Shown here: positions 16,853-25,900 of the stretch, piece after piece
Layout of the letters: every line of letters begins with the position of its first letter
How positions within the stretch are numbered: position 1 is the first letter of the stretch
Assembly (NCBI RefSeq): GCF_004792295.1
Contig: NZ_SRRY01000001.1
Location: 2,983,501 to 3,047,500, forward strand
Direction: 5' to 3'
Length of the DNA stretch: 64,000 nt
DNA from: Pseudoalteromonas sp. MEBiC 03607
GTDB taxonomy: Bacteria; Pseudomonadota; Gammaproteobacteria; Enterobacterales; Alteromonadaceae
Translations under genes and position numbers: made by a program
Notes under the pieces: generated by a model
What the model was told of the DNA's origin: nothing
Seen by the model: only the letters and a program-made list of their open reading frames with translations
Database searches by the model: none

Positions 16853-19800
16853 TGGATTTCGTTTTAGCGCTTTTTCCTGCAGGTAGTGGACTGGGCCAAT
16901 CAGTAATAACAACTGTTTGGGTCGGCACGGCTGTAGTGTGCCTACTGAATTTGCGCTTTGGTTTTCCACTCACAGGCCTTGTTGTACCTGGTTACATTGT
17001 GCCACTTTTGATAATAAGCCCCACCTCTGCCGCGGTGATTATTATAGAAGCAATTGTTGTGTTTGGGGTTATGCGCTTTAGTGCAAATTACTTGATGGAG
17101 CGTTTTGGCTACAGTGAAATGTTTGGCAGGGACCGTTTTTTTGCCATCATCCTAATTAGTATTTTAGTTCGTGTTTGTATGGATACCCTGTTTTGGCCAA
17201 TTATTGCAGATCAGTTGAGCCAATGGGATATCACTTTCGATTATGCATCACAACTTTATTCTTTGGGTCTTATCATCATCGCACTAACTGCCAATGTAAT
17301 GTGGAATGGTGGCTTTAAGTACGGCCTGAAAGTAACTTTCATTCAGTTGTTCATTACCTATATTTTAGTACGATTTGTACTTATGCCATTTACCAATTTT
17401 AGTATCGCTAACTTAGGTATTATGTATGAAGCTGTTGCCGCATCAATCATTGCAGCGCCAAAAGCCTATATTATTTTAGTTATTACCGCTTTTTTAGCTT
17501 CCAGAGCAAATTTAAAATATGGTTGGGAGTTCAATGGTATCATGCTACCAGCCCTATTAGCTTTGCAGCTTACCCAACCAAGTAAGATTTTAACCTCATT
17601 CATTGAAACAGCTGTTATCTTAGCCGTTGGCGGCTCTCTCATTCATTTCACTCGCCTAAAACATGCACATATCGAAGGTGCTAGATTATTGATGTTATTT
17701 TTTACTATAGGCTTTATCTTTAAGCTTATTTTAAACTATATCGTCGTTTGGTTTTTTCCAACGGTAAAAGTAACCGACACTTTTGCATTTGGTTACATGC
17801 TGGCCACCTTACTTGCCCTAAAGATCTATCAAAAAAATGCGTTAGGCCTTGTGCTCAGAGCCACTTTTCAAACATCTGTTGTAGGTGGAAGCCTTGCTAT
17901 TATTGTTGGCTTTTTAGTAATGCTTATCCCTTCTTTACTAACAAAACAAAATATTGATCCTGAAGCAGAACAGTTGCAAGTCATCACGCTCAATCAGCAA
18001 GTGAGTCAATACAAAAGCTACTTATATACTACGCGTTCCAATAAGGTAACCGTAAGTAGCTACAAAGCCAGTCAGGCAGTCTCTGATTTCAAATATGCGG
18101 TTTATCAGTTAAATGAAGCGATTAAAGGTAAGCAAAAAATAGGTCACCTTAGCGCTTTATTTAACTCTATCGGGTTTAAACTTGTTAGTGATGAAAACTA
18201 TGTATACCTAATAGATATTGTTGAGAATCAGCAACGCGGTTTATTTGTGATTAACAAAACGCCACAAACGCCACTCATGATCACAGTTCCGTATCCTATC
18301 ACTGAAAATCTTGCTAGCGACTCTGCAGCCCTTATTTTTCAGCATCTAAAAAGTAAAGCTTTAGTATTTGGGGCAACAAAAACGCCTCAAATAACATTAG
18401 CGAAGGAAAACCAGCAAAGCCCTTTTTACCAAGCATTTATTAACGCATTAGAGGCGCAAGAATTATTGCAAGTTCGTGAATCTAACCGCTACACCGCAGC
18501 TTTACTAAAAAGCACGCCTGCTGAAGTTAAAAGCCAGTATTGGATCTTTAATCGACTTCCGCCCTCTATAAGCCAACGCGAAATGCATGAGTTTATCGGC
18601 AGTGAAGCCACTTATTTTGGTAAGGCAACAGCGAGTAGCTTACCTTCGAGTAGTTTTAAAGGGTCTATGCTAGAAGTCTTTCTTAATGGAGATAATTACA
18701 CCAACATATTGGCGTATATATACCGTGAAAATTACCGTTATAGCAATTTAAAACTCAACATAATCAATGAAGAAATGGTCAAAATTGTCGAAGATTTCTC
18801 ATCGTATATAAGTAGTAAAGGCAGTCTCAATTATCAACCACTGACACACAGCCAAGTTGCGCTTTGGGAATTTGAAGTACTAACACCACTATATAGATTG
18901 ATACAGCAAATCGGCAATGCCTCACTGAACGAGGATATTTTAAATCACCTGAAGCAGATAAATGGCACTGCAGAGTTACTTAACTATCAGTTACAACTAG
19001 TACAGAATAATAGTGGCCGATATTTACTATTAAGTCCCTTACAAAATAATGAAGCAATGGATCTTGGCCAAGGTCTGTATGCGTTTGCGCTTAGCAAACA
19101 TGAAGCAATAAGTTTAAGCGTGCCAAGACCTGTTTTTGAAGGAAATACACTTAGTTTTGCCAGCCAACTTTTTACGACTTCAAATGCCGCTAACTTATTA
19201 ATTGCAGGAGCACACCCATATGCTCACCCGAAGGCTAATGTACTTGCTGCAGACAACGTCGATTCATTATTCAATATCGTCCATCAAAGCTATTCGCGTT
19301 TTAAAGCACAACAACCGAGCTTAAATATCCAAATTCGCAGCCACAGTGCTCCGTCATGGATCCGCCCTAATGCAATTGCATTTTCAAATACTCAGGTAAG
19401 TGACGTTGCTGCCCCTTTAATGGAAAAACTAACCAAAGACTTAAGCATTTTAGGTGTTAATTACCAAGTAGTAACGGGCCAAAAAGCCACTCGGGGTCTT
19501 GAGATTGGTAGCTCACCGCAATATGGCTATCAACAGTTTAATGCAAACAGCGAGCTCGCTACTTTATGGATAGCCTCAGACTTTAAAGAACAGTTTTCAA
19601 TGGATCAAGATAGTTTGCTTATGCGCCTTCTTGCGATTTCTACTTATCCAACAGTCACCACTATTAACCTAGCCACTTTATCTCCTTCTAACTGGTTAAC
19701 GTTACCTGACAGCGATAAACAAATTATCTTTAGAAAAATTAATCAATATACCGCCGATAAGCAAATTGCTGTACTGAAAACAATATGTTCAGAGCTTAAT

Positions 19801-19965
19801 GAGTGCGTATTACAAACCATAAAATTAGAAAATTTAGATAAATTCGCACTGATGATCAAGCAGCACAATAGTCTAGTCGCTATATATAATCCGGCGAGCA
19901 ATCAATTGATCGATGTGGATGTTTTCAACAAAATGATGGGGGGAGGCTTTGATGTATCTAATTAA
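16852..19965 (+). CDS. pgsC: PgsC/CapC-like membrane protein, internally duplicated, with large periplasmic extension
   Basis: 1037 residues, against about 150 for classical PgsC/CapC. Residues 1-365 are membrane-embedded and contain two copies of a PgsC-like unit. Copy 1 (about 36-180) has RFGFPLTGLVVPGYIVP and ALTANVMWNGGFKYGLKVTF. Copy 2 (about 223-355) has KYGWEFNGIMLPALLAL and ALKIYQKNALGLVLRATF. The TG-x-VxPGY motif is best kept in copy 1. Residues about 370-1037 are soluble and probably periplasmic. They contain two related blocks, about 455-515 (GLFVINKTP, ITVPYPITEN) and about 725-915 (GLYAFALSK, LSVPRPVFEG, TLWIASDFKEQF), which resemble the separate amidohydrolase-like gene at 22209. 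It overlaps the next gene by 14 bases. The family call is firm for the membrane part; the symbol is by homology. Confidence 0.75.
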   Translation: MDFVLALFPAGSGLGQSVITTVWVGTAVVCLLNLRFGFPLTGLVVPGYIVPLLIISPTSAAVIIIEAIVVFGVMRFSANYLMERFGYSEMFGRDRFFAIILISILVRVCMDTLFWPIIADQLSQWDITFDYASQLYSLGLIIIALTANVMWNGGFKYGLKVTFIQLFITYILVRFVLMPFTNFSIANLGIMYEAVAASIIAAPKAYIILVITAFLASRANLKYGWEFNGIMLPALLALQLTQPSKILTSFIETAVILAVGGSLIHFTRLKHAHIEGARLLMLFFTIGFIFKLILNYIVVWFFPTVKVTDTFAFGYMLATLLALKIYQKNALGLVLRATFQTSVVGGSLAIIVGFLVMLIPSLLTKQNIDPEAEQLQVITLNQQVSQYKSYLYTTRSNKVTVSSYKASQAVSDFKYAVYQLNEAIKGKQKIGHLSALFNSIGFKLVSDENYVYLIDIVENQQRGLFVINKTPQTPLMITVPYPITENLASDSAALIFQHLKSKALVFGATKTPQITLAKENQQSPFYQAFINALEAQELLQVRESNRYTAALLKSTPAEVKSQYWIFNRLPPSISQREMHEFIGSEATYFGKATASSLPSSSFKGSMLEVFLNGDNYTNILAYIYRENYRYSNLKLNIINEEMVKIVEDFSSYISSKGSLNYQPLTHSQVALWEFEVLTPLYRLIQQIGNASLNEDILNHLKQINGTAELLNYQLQLVQNNSGRYLLLSPLQNNEAMDLGQGLYAFALSKHEAISLSVPRPVFEGNTLSFASQLFTTSNAANLLIAGAHPYAHPKANVLAADNVDSLFNIVHQSYSRFKAQQPSLNIQIRSHSAPSWIRPNAIAFSNTQVSDVAAPLMEKLTKDLSILGVNYQVVTGQKATRGLEIGSSPQYGYQQFNANSELATLWIASDFKEQFSMDQDSLLMRLLAISTYPTVTTINLATLSPSNWLTLPDSDKQIIFRKINQYTADKQIAVLKTICSELNECVLQTIKLENLDKFALMIKQHNSLVAIYNPASNQLIDVDVFNKMMGGGFDVSN

Positions 19966-22219
19966 ACGCTTCTTCGCTATCTTAGTTCTTATAATTGTAT
20001 TGTTAACAGCCTTATTTGCTTGGAATAGCTTTTTAATTTGGCTAGATTCTGCTGAGCCAGTTAACCCCCAAACCAGTAAAGAAACTCGCTCAAAAGTACA
20101 GTGGCTTAGTAGCACAAAACCACTGACTTATACATTTTCAAATCAGCGAACACACTCACTTAGGATCTTATCAAACGCCGTATTTGATCAGTCTGTCACT
20201 CTTGAACAGCCGGTAAATTACGCCATCAAATACACTCTTTATAATGACAAGAAAGAGGTGATTGTAGATAAAGTTTATCACCACGCTTCAAAGTTAGTTA
20301 ATAACAGTCAAGATCAACAAATTAAGCAAATCATTGAAAATAAGCAGTCTTTGAATGTGGCTTCTGGGCAATCATTTTACCTACCCATTAAACATTACCC
20401 ACAAGCGAAAAGCTTAGCACTTACACTTATTCCTGAAGAAAAGACAATTCAAGGAGTGGTAGTTCGAGTGCATGCTAAAACACCTGACCAAAACGTTGAT
20501 CCACTCAATAGTTGGCTAAAACGCCCCGTCGATAGACGTAAACGTGCAACTGATTACCTCACGATGGGTGAAAATACCTTAACAAATACTGAAATAACGA
20601 ATGCAATGGCGTTTTGGTGGCAAAAAATAGCGCCACAAGGTATTCCTGGAATCGACTTTAAATCAGATATTCTTTATGAAAGCTTACCGTATAATGTACT
20701 AACCTATGATTTTAGTCAGCAACAGCATAGTCTTGCTGCTTACTATACCAAACATGGTTTATGCGCCAGTATCACATTAGACAATAGTGATCGTTTAAAT
20801 TTCACTGTTAGTAATGACCAAGAGACTCCGTCATTAATCTGGTATGACAAACTTCAGTTTGAAGCACCAAAAGTTATAAATTACACGCTAACAGATAAAG
20901 AAAACACATATCAAACTCAGCCTCTTGAGCCGGGATTAATTACAATTTGCAGTGAGCAAGAGCTGCTAACCCAATGGCGAACTGAATCTGGTACCGCTAT
21001 TTTAACAAGTTATGCTGGTAGTTACCTGATTAATGCGCAAGAGCACGTAGAGTTCGATGTTGTGCCATTAAGCCATTTGAACCTTGAGCTCAGGGCTCTC
21101 GAAACGAGTCAATTAGATATTTCTCTATACGATGAAAACCAAATCCAAATAGATCGTTACTCTATTACGATCAAAGGTGAAATCTCTGACTTTGATCGAT
21201 TAATAGCAGACAACACTCAAAGACAAGTCGTAGGTATGCTTACCCCCTACTACCTTCGTACTGGGAAAGAGACAAAATATGTAAAAATTACGGCTAATAA
21301 CGATGTGTACGTGCGATTGAAATCAAGACTCGCGAGTTTTCATTATCAACGCCGAATTGCACACCAGCCAATTCTTACTGAGTCTACTAATGGCTTTTAT
21401 GATATTGCAGCATGGTATGAACAAAAAGCACGTAATCACTATGACTTATCGCAACGTGATCTGTTTGTAAATATTCGTACATTTGCTCCGCCTCCAGATG
21501 TTGAGCAAACTACAACATATTACCAATCTAAAGAGCTTTTCAATCTGTTACCACTATCAAATGTGGCTCTTGGGTTAAGCCCGAACCGTTATTATGAGGA
21601 ACAGCAACCTGCAGAGGAGTTTAATTTTGGACTCTATGATAAAAATCAGGCTATTCCCTCTGCTAGCTCAAATGATAACCGCTTAATCTCTCGATTAAAT
21701 AGTAACAGTGCAAAAGAACTTAAAACTGATGACATCTCATTTGCTGATCAACAGCAGTTAGTTAACGAAGCCAGTGTAATTTATCAAAATTGGTATGGTC
21801 ATCGCCCATGGGTAAAACAGCGCCTTTATCAATTGGTTAAAAATAAGCCAGTGAAGCTATCATATGATAAAAAGAAACGTCCAATTAGCATTGTTTTTAA
21901 AGTATTTCGTGCCCAAAGCAATGAACCTGTAACTTTAAACATTTCGCATTCTGCAAAATACAAGCTTGGGCTTACAAGTGAATACAGTATTGCGAAGCAA
22001 AGTTTCCAACTTCACAACTCTGAACTATTAAAGTCTTTTTTGATCCATCCTAAAAAAAGTCAAATAACGAGTTACCCGAGCGTTACACTCAATCTAGCTA
22101 ATGATATAGAGACACTGCAGTATGTGACTTTAAGTTCTTCAGAAACAATTTGGTTGTCTATACTTGAAGAGTACCCAATGCAGGAGCAAAAAGTAAGGTG
22201 GTGGAATAATGAACTTTAA
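19952..22219 (+). CDS. Anchored periplasmic protein of the PGA-like operon, function unknown
   Basis: 755 residues from ATG 19952, chosen over the TTG one codon earlier because of the strong GGGGGGAGG just upstream. One membrane helix at about 5-28 (FFAILVLIIVLLTALFAWNSF) is followed by about 725 residues that look periplasmic and beta-rich, with no membrane segment. Short blocks such as GKETKYVKITANNDVYVRL resemble GQYLTIRSHTDAYVKI in the 1424-residue protein two genes downstream, hinting at a shared beta-sandwich module. I do not recognise a family. Overlapping both neighbours (14 and 11 bases), it belongs to the same operon. A role bridging inner-membrane synthase and outer-membrane exit is plausible but is inference. 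Confidence 0.7.
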   Translation: MYLIKRFFAILVLIIVLLTALFAWNSFLIWLDSAEPVNPQTSKETRSKVQWLSSTKPLTYTFSNQRTHSLRILSNAVFDQSVTLEQPVNYAIKYTLYNDKKEVIVDKVYHHASKLVNNSQDQQIKQIIENKQSLNVASGQSFYLPIKHYPQAKSLALTLIPEEKTIQGVVVRVHAKTPDQNVDPLNSWLKRPVDRRKRATDYLTMGENTLTNTEITNAMAFWWQKIAPQGIPGIDFKSDILYESLPYNVLTYDFSQQQHSLAAYYTKHGLCASITLDNSDRLNFTVSNDQETPSLIWYDKLQFEAPKVINYTLTDKENTYQTQPLEPGLITICSEQELLTQWRTESGTAILTSYAGSYLINAQEHVEFDVVPLSHLNLELRALETSQLDISLYDENQIQIDRYSITIKGEISDFDRLIADNTQRQVVGMLTPYYLRTGKETKYVKITANNDVYVRLKSRLASFHYQRRIAHQPILTESTNGFYDIAAWYEQKARNHYDLSQRDLFVNIRTFAPPPDVEQTTTYYQSKELFNLLPLSNVALGLSPNRYYEEQQPAEEFNFGLYDKNQAIPSASSNDNRLISRLNSNSAKELKTDDISFADQQQLVNEASVIYQNWYGHRPWVKQRLYQLVKNKPVKLSYDKKKRPISIVFKVFRAQSNEPVTLNISHSAKYKLGLTSEYSIAKQSFQLHNSELLKSFLIHPKKSQITSYPSVTLNLANDIETLQYVTLSSSETIWLSILEEYPMQEQKVRWWNNEL

Positions 22220-22952
22220 CTTTATTATTGTTTTTGCATTATTATTTACTCCGTTACCAAGTGTTGAGAGTGATTTTGAGCAACTCACATTAACCTTGCA
22301 TGCTTGGCTCAATAACCAAGATGAAGTCCCTAAGCACTTTACTTTTAGCGAGGGTGTGTTGTATGCCAAGAAATCTTTAACTTCAGGTGGCGAAATACAT
22401 TTTAAGCCAAAAGGTAAACCTTGTATTTCTTATGCACCGCATAGATATTTTGACAAGCATACTTTACTAATTGCTAAAGCTCTGTTTAGTGAGTGCCAAG
22501 TTTTGTTGACGAATACTAAGCATAGAAGCAGCCGCGACCTCCAAGGTAAAATTATAGACTTTAGTCAATACCAAAATAGCAGTAGTAATGCCTTCATTCT
22601 GGCATACGGTAAAATTGTTGAAACATTTTCAATTTATCAAATCCATGGATTTGCAAAGGAAAAGCGCACTACAGAGCAAGGACGAAAAGCAGATATCATC
22701 ATCAGCGAAGGCCATTTACATGCATCGCAACGCAGCATACACATCTCTAAATGCCTGAATTCTAAACTTGATGTAAATGCCCTAGTTTATGGGCAGGATG
22801 TATATGAACTAGGAGGTACACAAAACATTCTTAATTCGCTAGGTCCTGTGAATAGTCACTTTTTCCATATCGAGTTAAGTCGCGAACTTCGAGAGCGCTT
22901 AATTACCAATAACTTACTTTTAAAGCAGTTTAGCCAATGCCTTATTTCATAA
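22209..22952 (+). CDS. Exported N-formylglutamate-amidohydrolase-like protein (possible polymer hydrolase)
   Basis: 247 residues with an N-terminal signal-like segment (1-20). The pattern resembles the N-formylglutamate amidohydrolase / PGA-hydrolase fold: ISYAPHRYFDKHT at about 72-84, SSRDLQGKIIDFSQYQ at about 106-121, YQIHGFAKE at about 142-150, and HIELSRELRERL at about 220-231, matching the family's terminal IExSRxLR block. Histidines 77 and 145 and Glu 222 are candidate metal or catalytic residues. In PGA systems such enzymes trim or release gamma-linked polymer. It overlaps the genes on both sides, so it is part of the operon. I am fairly sure of the resemblance, less of catalytic activity. 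Confidence 0.5.
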   Translation: MNFNFIIVFALLFTPLPSVESDFEQLTLTLHAWLNNQDEVPKHFTFSEGVLYAKKSLTSGGEIHFKPKGKPCISYAPHRYFDKHTLLIAKALFSECQVLLTNTKHRSSRDLQGKIIDFSQYQNSSSNAFILAYGKIVETFSIYQIHGFAKEKRTTEQGRKADIIISEGHLHASQRSIHISKCLNSKLDVNALVYGQDVYELGGTQNILNSLGPVNSHFFHIELSRELRERLITNNLLLKQFSQCLIS

Positions 22953-25900
22953 TCGCTTTTATAACACTTACGCTGCTAGCCTTTAAACCTGCTCATGCTG
23001 AACAGCAAGAGCATGCAGTACTTCAGCCGCCGATTTGGTTAAAAACTTCACCTAAATTAGATGTGCTGGCAACGACACAAAAGATACAAGTTGATTCTTT
23101 TGAACACCAATATTTATGGCTACCTGAAGGGCATTGGTTGGAGATCAACTCAGAACTGTTAGATAAGTTCATTATGAGTGTAGGCAACACACAATATATT
23201 CAGCAACGGATACAACTGGAACGAGACTTACTGTGTTCTAATAACCGCTGCCAACTTCCGGCCTTAGGCCACAACCGTATTGTGGCAATTCAAAACCGTC
23301 AGGATGAACAGGCTGAGTTTTCAGCTTTAGTTGGCCACTATCAAACAAAAATTGATAGCTTTAAACGCGCATTAAAACTTGCCAAACCTTCAATATTACT
23401 CTCTTCAAGGCAAGGCAGTGAACGTTTTTATAAATTCGATAAAGGCGAAGAAGTTACTCTTTACTTCCCTGATGCTAAAAAAATTAAGCTTTCTGTTAGA
23501 AAAAATATGCAATCACTGGAGCGCCACGGCGCTGTGTATGCCTATGTTGATGAAGTACTCACAGCAAAAGTAAACATCATTAATAACCAAGCTCTTGAAT
23601 ATCAAGATCAACAAGTAGGTCTGGTAAATAGTGACTATTTAGCCATTAATGCAGGGCAATATTTAACGATAAGAAGCCACACAGATGCTTACGTAAAAAT
23701 AACACAAAGCCATCGAGCTATATTCGATGACACAACAGCTAACAAAACCAAGGAAAAGTTGCTGCTACCTTACTGGTTAAAAACCGCTAATGACGCGATG
23801 GAATCAGTTTACAGTAAATATTCCCTCAACGTTTTTAGTGATGACGTATTTACGCACAATGAGCCTTTGGCTGTAAAACGCCATTATGACTTGCTTTCTT
23901 TAATGTCTACTCAGACTCTACTAAAAGGCAGCAGCGTAGTGCATGCCTCTACATCATCAAAAAGTGTTCTAATCACTGAGCTTGAAGAACAACGATTAGT
24001 TGATGATCAGTTTTATCCTCGCATTAATAAGCAAGTTAGGGATATTACATCACTTTCTCAAGTCCCCCTTCGTTATGACTTATCGAGTCAAAAACGTGCG
24101 ACCCCTTGGCTTACATTTGTAGCTCGAAGCGATGAAGATAGTCAGTTAAAACTGACAGCTGGTGGCATGAGCTGGTTAATAAATATCAAGGCAACACAAC
24201 ATTACCAAACGATTAGTGTGTCAGTTCCTGTAAACCACAAAACCATGACAATTCAAAAAACTACTGACGACGTTCCCGTTATTGAGTTTGCAGTTTATGC
24301 TCGAACACTCACTGATTTTCCTAGTAACGAAGTACTCTACTTACAACCTGGAGCTCTTGATCAGAACAGCCCTATCACAGCTCAACTGGTAACTAACCAC
24401 TTAAGAAAGTTATATAGTGACTATCTTGCGATGATACAGCCCTATGCGCCAGCAAGGAGAAAAGTTAAGTTACTAAATTGGCAGCAATCTATGCTAACCG
24501 CTAAGGATTTAGCTAAATCGGCACCATTAGATGCACTTGCCTTTTTAAAACCATTAACGCAAAACCCCGATCCATCAGTCGCAGAGCAAGCATGGCAAGT
24601 TAAAATAGATATTTTACGTGAACAACACCAGTTTCATCTTGCTACGAGTTATTTAGAAGGACTATATAAAAGTACGCAACAAAAGGAATTGCAACAGTTT
24701 GCATTAAGATCGCTATTAGAAACTTATCAAGCCGAACAGCAAGAGCTTAAACTGTTTGCGCTATGTGCTGGTAACCTAAATATATTAAGCGAGTGCAGAA
24801 ATATACTGATCGAACTTGCAACTAAGCAACAGAAAAACCGACTTGCGCTTTGGCTTGCACATCAAGCAGAAGAAACTCAGATTGCCGAACAAAGTTATAC
24901 GGCTCTAAACTACCATAGTTTGAGCTCTACGATAAAAGCCGAAAATAAACAGTATGAATTACTTTCGGGTGCGCAAGAAACGTTAATAAATTCACAAGGG
25001 AAGTTGCAAAACACCGTACTCTCTCAACATATGCCTTGGCAATATACAGCATTAGAACCAGTCCACCTGAGCATAAGTGCACGGACTGAAGCCAAGCAAA
25101 ATGGCGAGTATCAAACCGCATGGTTAATGGCTGATAGTGAATACCAGCATAAATTAATACCAATCTTTAGTGATATACCTTCAAACACATTGGTCGTTGA
25201 AAGCCAACAAGCAGCCTCTGTTTCTTCAACGATGATCGTTAGTCTGCAAGCTGGAGAAACACTTAATTTATCAGCAGATCAGAAGACCTTTCTAGATGTC
25301 AAAGATATCTCTGATTCGTTATTTACACGATTTGAGTATTATTCTGATGCTACGAACAAAGTAATCACAGGCGATATTATGTCGCTAATTTATGCTTATG
25401 ATGCAACACAACGTGAGCTGTTAATTAATGGCCTATATTTATTATCTAAAAAGCGTTTAAACAATAATGAATACACGCAACTATTACAGCGGATCGCTAC
25501 AATACCCGCCTCCGCTTCATTGACCTTTTTACAAAATAGAATAGAAAGTTTTGGTCACTGGCAACCTCTAGATAGCCTTGTAGATTATGCTGGTACACGC
25601 CTTTTCGATATCCAAAGTTCTGCACAAACTAGCTTTGCTGATAGGTTTAACCAATTCAAAACGCATTTAAAAAATAATGAAGGATTATTGATTCGACCAT
25701 TCCACACACTTTACATAGATTTAGCTCAAACAGAGGGAGAACAAATTCGTTTCGTATTTAGTTTTTCTACTGCAGAGCTGGCTCAAGCTAATGTGGCAAA
25801 CTTATCTATAAAACTCGCTAACAATTTAAAAATATGGTCAGTTACCGAGCAGCAGAGCATTCCTTTTACATTTAACAAACAAGAGCTAGATAATAACATT

